From: Cupriavidus necator
Lineage (GTDB): Bacteria; Pseudomonadota; Gammaproteobacteria; Burkholderiales; Burkholderiaceae
NCBI GenBank assembly: GCA_022041995.1
Contig: CP074390.1
Span: forward strand, 992,001-1,056,000
Length of the DNA: 64,000 bases
Reading direction: 5' to 3'
In this document: positions 1 through 8,410 of the stretch, piece after piece
How the letters are laid out: every line of letters starts with the position of its first letter
Position numbering within the stretch: position 1 is the stretch's first letter
Translations under genes and position numbers: made by a program
The notes under the pieces: model-generated
What the model was told of the DNA's origin: nothing
Databases searched by the model: none
The model's input: the letters and a program-made list of their open reading frames with translations, nothing else

Positions 1-28
1 CTTCGTCAACCTCTACCTGTCCGCCTGA
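1..28 (+). CDS. C-terminal end of an upstream gene (partial)
   Basis: The first bases read in frame 2 as FVNLYLSA followed by TGA at 26-28. This looks like the last residues of a gene that starts before the window. Its stop overlaps the ATG of the next gene (TGATG), which suggests translational coupling. By position it could be another heme d1 decarboxylase subunit gene such as nirG, but eight residues cannot prove this. Confidence 0.5.
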
Positions 29-528
29 TGTCCGGGCCTGTCGATGCCGTCGACCTGGCGCTGATCCGCGCCACGCAAGCCGGCCTGCCGCTGGTGCCGG
101 CGCCCTACGCGGCAGTGGCCGGCGCACTCGGCCTGACTGAGCACGAAGTGATCACGCGGCTGGCCGCGATGCAGGCGCACGGCGTGCTGCGCCGTATCGG
201 CGCCGTGCCCAACCACTACCGGCTGGGCTGGCGCGCCAACGGCATGACCGTGTGGGACGTGGACGATGCGTGCATTGACACGCTGGGCGAACGCATCGGC
301 GCCCTGCCCTTCGTCAGCCATTGCTATCGCCGTCCGCGCCACTTGCCGCATTGGCCCTACAACCTGTTCGCGATGGTCCATGCGCGCTCCCGTGAAGACG
401 CCGCGCCGCAGGTCGCCGTGATTGCGGCACTGCTTGGCGACGCCTGCCGCGCGCACGACGTGCTGTGGTCCACCCGTATCCTCAAGAAAACCGGGCTGCG
501 CCTGCCGCCGCCCGGCCCAGACCAATAG
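28..528 (+). CDS. nirH: NirH-like siroheme decarboxylase subunit (Lrp/AsnC-type fold)
   Basis: A 166-residue protein of the NirD/L/G/H family. These proteins form complexes that decarboxylate siroheme to 12,18-didecarboxysiroheme in heme d1 synthesis, in the cytoplasm. The N-terminal half looks like an AsnC winged helix (residues about 5-60, with LGLTEHEVITRLAAMQ and GVLRRIGAVPNHYRLG), and the C-terminal half like the AsnC ligand fold (HCYRRPRHLPHWPYNLF). The RRIGAVPNHY and HWPYNLF segments are typical of this family. It starts inside the previous stop codon and lies 12 bases before nirJ, so it belongs to the nir operon. Position last before nirJ favours NirH over NirG or NirL, but the subunit letter is inferred from order. 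Confidence 0.8.
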   Translation: MSGPVDAVDLALIRATQAGLPLVPAPYAAVAGALGLTEHEVITRLAAMQAHGVLRRIGAVPNHYRLGWRANGMTVWDVDDACIDTLGERIGALPFVSHCYRRPRHLPHWPYNLFAMVHARSREDAAPQVAVIAALLGDACRAHDVLWSTRILKKTGLRLPPPGPDQ

Positions 529-540
529 GAAACCCCGCCC

Positions 541-1704
541 ATGTTCCGCCTGTCCCGCTTCATGGAAGCCCTGCGCGATGCCGGCCCGGTGCCGCCGCCG
601 CGCAAGCCCGCCGGCCCGGTGGTGATCTGGAACCTGATCCGCCGCTGCAACCTCAACTGCCGGCACTGCTATGCCACCTCCGCCGACACCGACTTCAAGG
701 GCGAGCTGGACACCGCCGAGGCGCTGAACGTGCTCGAGCAGTTGCGCGATGCGCGCGTGCCCGCGCTGATCCTGTCCGGGGGCGAACCGCTGCTGCGGCC
801 AGACCTGTACGAGATTGCCGCACGGGCGCGCGCGCTCGGCTTCCACCTGTCGCTGTCGTCCAACGGCACGCTGCTTGATGCGGGGCATGCGGCCCGGCTC
901 GCGGCAGCGGGCTTCGACTACGTCGGTGTCAGCCTGGACGGCTTGCCGGCCACGCACGACCGGTTCCGGCGCAGCGACGGCGCCTTCGCGCAGGCGCTGG
1001 CGGGCCTGCGCGCCGCGCGCGCGGCCGGCCTGCGCGTGGGTGTGCGCATGACTCTGACAGAAGCCAACGCGGCGCAACTGCCCGACCTGGTGGCGCTGAC
1101 CGAGCGCGAAGGCATCGACAAGTTCTACCTGTCGCACTTCAACTATGCTGGCCGTGCGCGTAGCCATCGCACCGAAGACGCGCACCATGCGCGCACCCGC
1201 GCCGCGCTCGACTGGCTGTTCGACCACGTCTGGCAGCGCGCGCAGCAGGGCCATGCCGGCGACTTCGTCACCGGCAACAACGATGCGGACGGCGTGTACC
1301 TGCTGTACTGGATTGCCAGGCGCTTGCCGCATCGCCTGGCCGATATGCGCCAGCGGCTGGAACACTGGGGCGGCAACGCCACCGGGGTCGGCGTGGCCAA
1401 TATCGACAACCTGGGCAATGTCCATCCCGACACGATGTGGTGGCACGTGACCGTGAGCAATGTGCGCGATCGGCCGTTCGGCGAGATCTGGGCCAGCCGC
1501 GCCGATCCGCTGATGGCGGGCCTGGCCAGCACGCCACGTCCGTTGCAGGGGCGTTGCGCCGGCTGCGCCTGTCGCGCCATCTGCAACGGCAATACCCGTG
1601 TGCGCGCCTTTGCGCTGACAGGCAACGCCTGGGCGGAAGACCCGGGCTGCTACCTGAGCGATGCCGAGATCGCGCACGCGCCGGGCACGGAGGTCGCGGC
1701 ATGA
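541..1704 (+). CDS. nirJ: NirJ, heme d1 biosynthesis radical SAM protein
   Basis: A 387-residue radical SAM enzyme that removes the two propionate side chains of didecarboxysiroheme during heme d1 formation. The cluster motif CNLNCRHC gives C36, C40 and C43 (CX3CX2C) for the SAM-binding 4Fe-4S cluster, followed by LSGGEPLLRPD. A C-terminal cysteine-rich segment (GRCAGCACRAICNGN, then CYLSD) fits the auxiliary cluster region of NirJ. Length is usual for the family. It lies between nirH and nirN and its TGA overlaps the ATG of nirN, so these are one coupled operon. The reaction is known from the family; the sequence shows the domains and motifs. Confidence 0.92.
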   Translation: MFRLSRFMEALRDAGPVPPPRKPAGPVVIWNLIRRCNLNCRHCYATSADTDFKGELDTAEALNVLEQLRDARVPALILSGGEPLLRPDLYEIAARARALGFHLSLSSNGTLLDAGHAARLAAAGFDYVGVSLDGLPATHDRFRRSDGAFAQALAGLRAARAAGLRVGVRMTLTEANAAQLPDLVALTEREGIDKFYLSHFNYAGRARSHRTEDAHHARTRAALDWLFDHVWQRAQQGHAGDFVTGNNDADGVYLLYWIARRLPHRLADMRQRLEHWGGNATGVGVANIDNLGNVHPDTMWWHVTVSNVRDRPFGEIWASRADPLMAGLASTPRPLQGRCAGCACRAICNGNTRVRAFALTGNAWAEDPGCYLSDAEIAHAPGTEVAA

Positions 1705-3178
1705 AGACCGTGCTCGGATGGCTGGCCGCCCTGGCCTTTGCCTGCGCCACGCAAGCCGCAATGGCCGCCGACCCCGCAGCGGTCTACGGCCAGCACTGCG
1801 CCGCCTGCCATGGCGCCGACCGCCTCGGCGCCATGGGCCCCGCGCTGCTGCCGGAAAGCCTGGAGCGCCTGCGCGCGAGCGAACTTGACCAGGTGCTGCA
1901 CGATGGCCGCGCCGCCACCCAGATGCCGGCGTTCGCCGGCACGCTGGCCGAACCCGACTTGCAGGCGCTGGCGCGCTGGCTGCGCACGGCGCCCACAGCC
2001 ATGCCGCAGTGGCACGCGGAGGCCATCCGCGCCAGCCATATCGTCCACCACGCCCCCGGCAGCCTGCCGGCGCGGCCAGTGTTCGGCGCCGATCCGCAGA
2101 ACCTGTTCGTGGCGGTGGAGGCCGGCAGCCATCATATGACAGTGCTGGACGGAGACCGGCTGGCACCGGTCCATCGCTTTGCCACCCGCTTTGCGCTGCA
2201 CGGCGCGGCCCCAAGTTCAGCCGCGACGGCCGCTATGTCTACATGGCCAGCCGCGATGGCTGGGTCAGCAAGTACGACCTGTGGAACCTGGCCTATGTGG
2301 CGGAGATCCGGGTCGGCGTGAACACGCGCAATGTCGCCGTCAGCGACGACGGCCGCTGGGTGCTGGCCGGCAATACGCTGCCGCGCACGCTGGTGCTGCT
2401 CCATGCCGAAGACCTGTCGCTGGCGCGGGTGATCGACGTTAAGGGGCGGGATGGCGAGGCCTCGCGCGTCTCCGCCGTCTACGACGCCGCGCCGCGCCGC
2501 AGCTTTATTGCCGCGCTGAAGGACATCGCCGAAGTCTGGGAGATGCCGTATGCCGATGCGGCCGGCGCGCCACTGCCCGCGCTGGCACCGCGCGTGGTGG
2601 TGCTCGATGATGTGCTCGACGATTTCTTCTTCGACCAATCCTACCGCCACATCCTGGGCGCCTCGCGCCGCGGCGGCGGACAGGTGATCGACCTGCAGCA
2701 GGGCCGCAAGGTCGCGGCGCTTGCACTTGGCGGCATGCCGCATCTTGGCAGCGGCATCACCTGGCAGCGCGATGGCCGTGAAGTGATGGCCTCGCCCGAC
2801 CTTGGGCAAGGCCGCATCACCGTGATCGACATGCAGGACTGGCACACGGTCGCCACCATACCAGCCAACGGTCCGGGCTTCTTCCTGCGCAGCCATGAAA
2901 ACACCCCCTACGCGTGGGCCGACGCCATGATGAGCCCAAAGCGCGACACCCTGCAGGTGGTCGGCAGCGTTACGCCGAGCCCGGGGCGCACTGCTGCCCA
3001 CGTCGAATTCACGCGCGACGGGCGCTACGCGCTGGTCAGCCTGATGGAGCGCGACGGCGCCATCGTGGTCTACGACGCCGCCACCTTGCGGGAGGTCAGG
3101 CGCCTGCCGATGGACAACCCCATCGGCAAATACAACGTCTTCAACAAGACCACGCGCTCGGCCGGCACCAGCCACTGA
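1701..3178 (+). pseudogene. nirN: NirN, cytochrome c / heme d1 protein, broken by a one-base frameshift
   Basis: NirN catalyses the last dehydrogenation of dihydro-heme d1 in the periplasm. The start overlaps the nirJ stop. A signal peptide (about residues 1-22) precedes a c-type heme site CAACH (C33, C36, H37), then a d1-type beta-propeller with repeated SRDGRYVY and DDGRWVLAG blades. The frame breaks near 2209-2213: the first frame ends in nonsense after LHGAAP, and the propeller continues in the frame one base behind (KFSRDGRYVYMASRDGW). Adding one C to the CCCC at 2209-2212 restores about 492 residues, the usual NirN length. Both halves are intact otherwise, so a sequencing undercall is more likely than decay. 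NirF is excluded because it lacks the cytochrome c domain. Confidence 0.85.
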
Positions 3179-3213
3179 GCCGGCGTGGTGATGCCCCATT
3201 GCAGGAGCCCAAG

Positions 3214-3987
3214 ATGAACTTACCCCTGAAACCCGGCAAGGTCTGGCTGGTCGGCGTCGGCCCGGGCAGCCCGGATCTGGTCACGGTACGCGCCATGCGC
3301 GCGCTGGCCGCGGCCGAGGTCTGGCTGGTCGATGACCTGGTCGCGGCGGAGATGTCCTGCTATGCCAGTCCCGGCACCCATGTGGAGTGGGTCGGCAAGC
3401 GCGGCGGGCGCTGCTCGGTCAGCCAGGAACGCATCCAGCAGCTGACGCTGCAGCATGCGCTGGCCGGCCGCACCGTGGCGCGCGTCAAGGGCGGCGATCC
3501 GCTGCTGTTCGGGCGCGGCGGCGAAGAAGCCGCCTTCCTGCGCGGCCACGGTGTGGCCGTCGAGATCATCAATGGCATCAGCAGCGGCATGGCCGCCGCG
3601 CAGGCTCTGGGGATTGCGCTGACGCACCGCGCGCACTGCCACGGCGTGACCTTCGTGACCGGCCATACCAGCGCGCACGGCTCGCCCGACTGGCAGGCGC
3701 TGGTGCGTGGCGGCACCACGCTGGTGATCTATATGGGCATGAGCCGGATCGCGGCGATCCGCGACGGCTTGCTGGAGGCGGGGATGCACAGTGACATGCC
3801 GGCGGCGGTAGTGATGCATGCCGGCAGCGAGCAGGCACGCACCTGGACCGGCTCGCTCGGCACGCTCGCCGAATCGCTCGCAGCGGGGCTGGCCAGCCCG
3901 GCCGTGGTACTGGTGGGTGGGGTGGTCGCAGACACGCTGCAGGCGGGGCAGGCGATGGTCCCGGGCGCCGGCTCGCTGGCCGCGTAG
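3214..3987 (+). CDS. nirE: NirE-type uroporphyrinogen-III C-methyltransferase
   Basis: A 257-residue SUMT that uses SAM to make precorrin-2, the first committed step towards siroheme and heme d1. Visible family motifs are VGVGPGSPDLVTVRAMRAL near the N terminus, KRGGRCSVSQERI, VKGGDPLLFGRGGEE and GISSGMAAAQALGIALTHR. A good ribosome site (GCAGGAG at 3201-3207) sets the ATG at 3214. It follows nirN by 35 bases on the same strand, so it is read as NirE rather than the vitamin B12 enzyme CobA, although sequence alone does not separate the two. It appears to end the nir operon; a dispersed repeat follows. Confidence 0.88.
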   Translation: MNLPLKPGKVWLVGVGPGSPDLVTVRAMRALAAAEVWLVDDLVAAEMSCYASPGTHVEWVGKRGGRCSVSQERIQQLTLQHALAGRTVARVKGGDPLLFGRGGEEAAFLRGHGVAVEIINGISSGMAAAQALGIALTHRAHCHGVTFVTGHTSAHGSPDWQALVRGGTTLVIYMGMSRIAAIRDGLLEAGMHSDMPAAVVMHAGSEQARTWTGSLGTLAESLAAGLASPAVVLVGGVVADTLQAGQAMVPGAGSLAA

Positions 3988-4016
3988 TGTCGGCTGCCAG
4001 CAAAGTTCTACCGGGT

Positions 4017-4200
4017 CCCATCGAGCCGACTGCGTGCTCCCTCTACCGCTTGCGGGAGAGGGTTGGGGTGGGGCCGGCGGGTCAACGAAGTCAAGGCTGG
4101 TGGTATGCCAGTGCCTGCCCTCACCCCCTGCCCTTCTCCCGCTAGCGGGAGAGGGGAGCAAACGGGCAGCATGCAAAGTCTGTCAGCAATCGCGCGTCGA
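4017..4200. repeat. REPIN-like dispersed repeat, copy A
   Basis: About 180 bases with two hairpins built on CTCCC...GGGAG arms, for example TCTCCCGCTAGCGGGAGA near 4135-4152. A related copy lies at 45310-45490: both share GGTATGCCAG, GCCTGCCCTC, GGAGCAAAC and GGCAGCATG in the same order, and both are followed by TGTCAGCAAT. No gene is supported here; short frames across it are translations of the repeat. Confidence 0.75.
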
Positions 4201-4237
4201 TGCCGCGCCCGCCTCGCTTGTGTAAATTCGCGTTTTG

Positions 4238-4531
4238 TTAGGCTGACGTGGCCAATGGTTGATCCACCTTCCGAATCCCCATAAGCATCACAATGGCGGC
4301 TACCCCGGGGACCGACGACAGCCAAAGAGCATTGGCGCCAAATGCGTCCAGGCAAATACCGAATAGCCATGGCGCCAAAGCCTGTGCAACACGCGCAGGA
4401 ACCATCAAGACGCCTTGTCGGTGCCCATATCCGCTTGGTCCAAATATGACCAAAGGAAGAGTGCCCTTGGCGATGGTGGTCTGGGCGATTCCCAGCCTCG
4501 CAATCACGCCGGTGCTTGGCTCCACGGCCAT
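4238..4531 (-). pseudogene. C-terminal fragment of an MFS transporter
   Basis: A 97-residue frame with the last two or three membrane segments of a major facilitator protein (for example VPARVAQALAPWLFGICLDAF and a C-terminal hydrophobic stretch). A full MFS protein has about 400 residues, so roughly the first three quarters are missing. It lies downstream of the ars genes on the same strand. MFS arsenical exporters occur in ars operons, so it may be the remnant of one, but the substrate cannot be read from the fragment. An ATG with AAAGG just upstream would allow translation, probably without function. Confidence 0.65.
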
Positions 4532-4541
4532 CCTTTAATTG

Positions 4542-4757
4542 TTATTCGACTTCGACGCTATCGGTATCGCCAACTTCAGCGTCCTTCTCGTGGCGCATCG
4601 CCGCGGCAGTCAAGGCGGCCACTTCCACTGGCGCGGCGTCCTTGCGCTCACTGTAGCGGTCCGTCAGGTAGTCACTGCGATCGCGCACCAGCAGCGTGAA
4701 CTTATACAGCTCCTCCATGACGTCGACAACGCGATCATTGTAGGAAGATGGCTTCAT
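4542..4757 (-). CDS. Small hypothetical protein (71 residues)
   Basis: I do not recognise this protein. It starts with MKPSSYNDRVVDVMEELYKF, is rich in charged residues, looks helical and ends in an acidic tail (DTDSVEVE). It has no membrane segment or signal peptide. Its ATG overlaps the stop of the truncated arsC just upstream (GCATGA), so it may be translated by coupling, or it may be a leftover 3-prime part of another gene joined here by the deletion that removed most of arsC. It could equally be a chance frame. Confidence 0.4.
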   Translation of the reverse strand: MKPSSYNDRVVDVMEELYKFTLLVRDRSDYLTDRYSERKDAAPVEVAALTAAAMRHEKDAEVGDTDSVEVE

Positions 4758-4840
4758 GCGGCCATTCCCGTATTGCGGATCATCGCCAGCGTGTTGCGGG
4801 ATGTGTCGCACTCAGGATTGTGGTAGATGGTGACAGACAT
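4754..4840 (-). pseudogene. arsC: N-terminal fragment of glutaredoxin-type arsenate reductase
   Basis: Only 28 residues remain. They begin MSVTIYHNPECDTSRNTL, the active-site start of ArsC-type (Grx-dependent) arsenate reductases, with the catalytic Cys in NPEC. After MIRNTG the match ends and a stop follows. No single-base change continues the ArsC sequence, so this is a real truncation, not a simple frameshift. It lies 13 bases after aqpS, an order (arsR, aqpS, arsC) known from the Sinorhizobium meliloti arsenic operon. Confidence 0.7.
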
Positions 4841-4853
4841 GGTGTTTTCGGAA

Positions 4854-5567
4854 TCAATCGACTTGATGCTCGCCGGAAGACTCAATGACGTTCGGATGGC
4901 CATCGCGCGCATGGCGTGGCTCGAGCAACCGGTGCAGCATGAGTCCGATCGCGGCACCTCCGCATTGGGCTAGCACGAATCCCGGTACGCTGCCCGGTGC
5001 GATACCAGCGAAGCTGTCACTGAACATCCGCCCAAATGCCGCCGCCGGATTGGCAAACGACGTGGAAGCGGTGAACCAGTAAGCAGCACCGATATACGCC
5101 GCCACCATGGCGGAGGCCCGACCGTTCGGGGCGCGTAGGATAACCAGAAGAAGGCCAGCGGTTGCGACCGCCTCTGCAATCCATTGTCCCGCGCCACTAC
5201 GTACCTTGACGGAGAACTGCAGGATTGTCATGTCGAACATGGCATGAGCCAACCATGCGCCGAGTACCGCGCCGACAAGTTGTGCTGTGATATACGGAAC
5301 CAGTGCGGCGCCAGGCAACTCTCCTTGGGCCACCATGACCGAACTAACCACCGGATTGAAATGGGCGCCGCTGATCGGGCCGAACACTTCGATCAGGATA
5401 TACAGGCCGCCGACGGTTGCCGCCGTATTGGCCAGAAGCGCCACGGCGACATTGCCACCTGCAAGCCGCTCGGCCATGATCCCCGAGCCGATGACGATGG
5501 CAAGCAGCAGGGCTGTCCCAAGCGTTTCGGCGGCCAATCTGTTGCGCAAGTCAATCATGGCGCTCAA
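4854..5567 (-). CDS. aqpS: AqpS-like aquaglyceroporin of the arsenic locus
   Basis: A 237-residue MIP-family channel with about six membrane segments and two NPA-type half-helices: first SGAHFNPVV (NPV variant), second SFANPAAAFGR, whose arginine is the usual selectivity-filter residue. In S. meliloti, AqpS lets arsenite leave the cell by diffusion after ArsC reduces arsenate. Here it follows the LMW-type arsC with a 4-base overlap (ATGA), so the two are translationally coupled. The pairing with arsC and arsR supports arsenite efflux rather than water or glycerol uptake; that part is inference from context. Confidence 0.85.
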   Translation of the reverse strand: MSAMIDLRNRLAAETLGTALLLAIVIGSGIMAERLAGGNVAVALLANTAATVGGLYILIEVFGPISGAHFNPVVSSVMVAQGELPGAALVPYITAQLVGAVLGAWLAHAMFDMTILQFSVKVRSGAGQWIAEAVATAGLLLVILRAPNGRASAMVAAYIGAAYWFTASTSFANPAAAFGRMFSDSFAGIAPGSVPGFVLAQCGGAAIGLMLHRLLEPRHARDGHPNVIESSGEHQVD

Positions 5568-6058
5568 CTCTTCGAGATACGGTCGAGGTGCTCTTGCAAC
5601 TGGGCGTTGCTCATCGAATCCAGCGGCAGCATCAGCAATTGCATCATCCGATAGCCGATGGCCTGCCGCGTCAGCTCGAAGGCCTGGCGCTTCCCTTCAT
5701 CACCGCCTGGCGCATTGGAGGGATCGGCATATCCCCAATGCACCTTGACCGGGCTTCCCGGCCAGTACGGGCATTCCTCGGCCGCCGCGCTGTCACAGAC
5801 AGTAATGACGATGCGTATCTCGGGAGCGCCGTCGCCAACGAATTCATCCCAGCTTTTGCTGCGGAAACTGCTGACCTCCACCCCGGCGTTGCCAAGCGCC
5901 TCGATGGCAAACGGGTTGATCCGTCCGCTGGGTGAGCTTCCGGCGCTATAGGCGCGTACGTCTCGGCCGAATTGTCGGGCCAGATGGTTCAACATCCCTT
6001 CGCTCAGCACGCTGCGGGCTGAATTATGGGTACAGAGAATCAATACGTTTGTCGTCAT
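5564..6058 (-). CDS. arsC: Arsenate reductase, low-molecular-weight phosphatase type
   Basis: A 164-residue cytoplasmic enzyme that reduces arsenate to arsenite. The phosphate loop CTHNSAR (C9 to R15, CX5R) starts the protein, and two further cysteines occur in VCDSAAAEECPYWPG, consistent with a relay of disulfides in this family. It is longer than the 130-residue thioredoxin-coupled enzymes, with a C-terminal helical extension (QAIGYRMMQLLMLPL). It overlaps aqpS by four bases and is the only intact arsC of three in this locus. The reductant (thioredoxin, glutaredoxin or other thiol) cannot be told from sequence. Confidence 0.88.
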   Translation of the reverse strand: MTTNVLILCTHNSARSVLSEGMLNHLARQFGRDVRAYSAGSSPSGRINPFAIEALGNAGVEVSSFRSKSWDEFVGDGAPEIRIVITVCDSAAAEECPYWPGSPVKVHWGYADPSNAPGGDEGKRQAFELTRQAIGYRMMQLLMLPLDSMSNAQLQEHLDRISKS

Positions 6059-6107
6059 GGGGCGCTGCAGAACAATAATGAATGTGGCTCGGAGAAAAAA
6101 GTCAGGG

Positions 6108-6370
6108 TCAGCTCTTTCCGATATCCTGGACAGCCTTGTGAAGCGAGACTGCGTCCAGCTTGGGAAAAGGCAATGACAGGAACAGTTCGATACGGCGCTT
6201 GAGCGTAATGGTTGCGTCGTTGATAGCCTGCAGCTTCTGGGCGTCCGTTCCCTCGCGGGCAGCGGGATCGGGAACGCCCCAGTGCGCTGTCATGGGCTGG
6301 CCAGGCCATACGGGGCAGACCTCACCCGCGGCCTTGACGGATGCTCGCGGACAGGTCTGCGACGCTGACG
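6108..6370 (-). pseudogene. arsC: C-terminal fragment of a second LMW-type arsenate reductase
   Basis: The readable part includes KAAGEVCPVWPGQP followed by MTAHWGVPDPAA and LKRRIELFLSLPFPKL, all typical of the C-terminal half of LMW-type ArsC. The phosphate-loop half with CX5R is absent; upstream sequence runs straight into the end of arsR without ArsC similarity. The frame stays open upstream of the internal ATG at 6291-6293, so the fragment is larger than the 61-residue frame. It is a deletion remnant between arsR and the intact arsC. Confidence 0.7.
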
Positions 6371-6386
6371 TGGACGTGGAAGCGTT

Positions 6387-6722
6387 TCACGATGTTGACT
6401 CGGAGGCGGCGGCACAGTTGGACACAGGAGAGCACGGATTACCGCTGCAGCAGTTCTCCGTCAGGTAACCCAGCAATGCGTTCATGGTTTCGAACCGAGC
6501 CATATAGATGATGGAGCGCCCGTCCTGACGGCTCGAAAGTAGGCCAGCGCGGTGCAATTCCTTCAAATGGAAGGACAGCGAAGATGCGGGCACGTCCATC
6601 AGTTCAGCAATCCGGCCAGCTGGTAGTCCTTGTGGACCAGCCTGAACCAGCAGCCTGAACACGGAAAGGCGGATCGAATGAGCGAGCGCGGCAAGCGCTT
6701 CAAGTGCGTGATCAGTTTCCAT
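6387..6722 (-). CDS. arsR: ArsR-family arsenic-responsive repressor
   Basis: A 111-residue winged-helix repressor that leaves DNA when it binds arsenite. The helix-turn-helix is in GRIAELMDVPASSLSFHLKELHRAGLL (about residues 36-62). A C-terminal cluster ENCCSGNPC gives a CC-x4-C set, similar to repressors that bind As(III) near the C terminus rather than in the DNA-binding helix. It is the first gene of the leftward ars genes, and a perfect inverted repeat covers its start codon, which fits autorepression. Confidence 0.92.
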   Translation of the reverse strand: METDHALEALAALAHSIRLSVFRLLVQAGPQGLPAGRIAELMDVPASSLSFHLKELHRAGLLSSRQDGRSIIYMARFETMNALLGYLTENCCSGNPCSPVSNCAAASESTS

Positions 6723-6750
6723 GATTCGACGATAATCGAATCATGGAAAC
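6715..6750. promoter_or_regulatory. Probable ArsR operator
   Basis: A perfect inverted repeat with 14-base arms, GTTTCCATGATTCG at 6715-6728 and its complement at 6737-6750, with an 8-base spacer. It overlaps the arsR start codon (6720-6722 on the plus strand). The position suggests that ArsR binding blocks expression of the leftward operon. The binding itself is inferred. Confidence 0.8.
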
Positions 6751-7173
6751 TTTGAAAATGAATTCTTTATGACAATGGACGGTGCGCCTACTTGCGTTGT
6801 CGCCTAATCGGCACTTTGCGTTGTTCGCCGATTGGCAAAAGCTTATGAATGGCGAAGGTGCGGCTTATTGCGGTCGTTGCGAGACTGTTGCCCGATGGCA
6901 GAAGCTTGGCCGTCAGCGGTCGTGCGCTGTCCCTGCTCCGAAACCTACTCCGAACCAGACTGCTCGCCTTATACAGCGGCTCCGGCCACTCGTTCAAGCC
7001 GCCAAGAGGGGTTCACTCTGGAGGGAGGGTTCCGGCCACACGGAGAAGACGGAGAAGAGGTGCCACAGGGGCTGAAATTGACCATCGACTCACACCTTGT
7101 CGCACCGAACCCCCTGCGCTGCACTGGCCAGCTGATATGACTCCCGGTTACCTACAACTTGCTGGCAGACCGC
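6751..7173. other. No gene recognised between arsR and pobA
   Basis: Short frames exist on both strands but none has a plausible start, domain or codon pattern like the neighbours. The GC content is lower than in the flanking genes for the first 200 bases. A short motif GAT-GGC-AAAGCTT-like occurs twice (about 6830 and 6893), so the stretch may be a decayed mobile or duplicated sequence. Nothing more can be supported. Confidence 0.4.
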
Positions 7174-8343
7174 TCAATACGGCAACCCTACATAGTTTTC
7201 AGCCAACGCCCGCGACGCCGCCTCCGACCCCACCAGGTAGTCCAGCTCCGCCTGCTGCATCCGCGACGAGAACGCATCCGCATCCGGGAACCGGTGCAGC
7301 AACGAAGTCATCCACCAAGAGAAGCGTTCGGCCTTCCACACGCGCCGCAGGCAACGCGCGGAATAGCCATCCAGCCCGCTGCCGTCAGCATGCCGGTAGT
7401 GGCCTTCAAACCCCTCAGCCAGGGCCAATACGTCGCTGGCTGCAAGGTTCAACCCTTTGGCCCCGGTGGGCGGCACGATATGGGCCGCGTCGCCAGCCAG
7501 GAACAGCTGGCCAAAGCGCATCGGCTCGCACACAAAGCTGCGCAATGGCGCAATGCTCTTCTCGATGCTGGGGCCGGTCACCAGCGCGCTTGCCGTCTGC
7601 GGATCGAGCCGGCTGCGCAGCTCCTGCCAGAAGCGCTCATCGGACCAGTCTTCCGCGCGCTCACTCGACGCCACCTGCAAGTAGTAGCGGCTGCGGTGGC
7701 GCGAACGCATGCTGCACAGCGCGAAACCGCGTTCGTGGCTGGCGTAGACCAGTTCGTCGGCAACGGGCGGCGTTTCCGACAGGAGGCCGAGCCACCCGAA
7801 CGGGTAGACGCGTTCGAAAATGCGCATGGCATCCTGCGGCACGCTCTGGCGGCTGACGCCGTGGAAGCCGTCGCAGCCGGCAATATAGTCGCACTGGATC
7901 TCACGGACCATGCCGTCCTTGCGGTAGCGGACCAGCGGCCGGGCGCTGTCGAAGTCATGCAGGCTGACATCCTCCGCCTCATAGATCGTGGTGGTGCCCG
8001 CGGCCCGCCTGGCATCCATCAGGTCCCGTGTGACCTCCGTCTGGCCGTAGACGGTCACGCTGCGGCCGACGAGCGCGTGCAGGTCGATGCGATGGCGGCG
8101 GCCATTGAAGGCGATTTCGATGCCGTCGTGCACCAGCCCTTCCTCGTGCAGGCGCGCGGCCACACCGGCACGTTTGAGCGCGTCGACGGTCACGCTCTCC
8201 AGGATGCCGGCGCGAATGCGGCCCAGTACATACTCCGGGCTGCGTTGCTCGACGATGATGTTGTCAATGCCCGCTCTGGCGAGCAACTGGCCGAGCAGCA
8301 GGCCGGCCGGGCCGGCGCCGATGATGGCAACCTGGGTGCGCAT
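7174..8343 (-). CDS. pobA: 4-hydroxybenzoate 3-monooxygenase
   Basis: A 389-residue FAD monooxygenase that converts 4-hydroxybenzoate to protocatechuate with NAD(P)H and O2. The N-terminal FAD loop is GAGPAG (residues 9-14), followed by EQRSPEYVLGRIRAGILE with the family signature; a second FAD motif is GDAAHIVPPTGAKGLN near residue 285. Length matches the Pseudomonas enzyme. It is divergent from the AraC-type gene at 8470 (pobR) and next to the pca genes that consume its product. Confidence 0.96.
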   Translation of the reverse strand: MRTQVAIIGAGPAGLLLGQLLARAGIDNIIVEQRSPEYVLGRIRAGILESVTVDALKRAGVAARLHEEGLVHDGIEIAFNGRRHRIDLHALVGRSVTVYGQTEVTRDLMDARRAAGTTTIYEAEDVSLHDFDSARPLVRYRKDGMVREIQCDYIAGCDGFHGVSRQSVPQDAMRIFERVYPFGWLGLLSETPPVADELVYASHERGFALCSMRSRHRSRYYLQVASSERAEDWSDERFWQELRSRLDPQTASALVTGPSIEKSIAPLRSFVCEPMRFGQLFLAGDAAHIVPPTGAKGLNLAASDVLALAEGFEGHYRHADGSGLDGYSARCLRRVWKAERFSWWMTSLLHRFPDADAFSSRMQQAELDYLVGSEAASRALAENYVGLPY

Positions 8344-8410
8344 GTCTTGTCTCCTTGTGGGTATCCGTCTTCTGCCACTAAAGATAGTCGGCGCAGGCCC
8401 GCCAAGGAAT

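Noticed and set aside
1701..3178. Programmed frameshifting in nirN
   Set aside because: No slippery heptamer or downstream structure is evident, NirN is not known to need it, and five other genes here show the same one-base loss at runs.
6788..6997. A 69-residue frame upstream of pobA
   Set aside because: No recognisable domain, no start signals and unusual composition; treated as non-coding.
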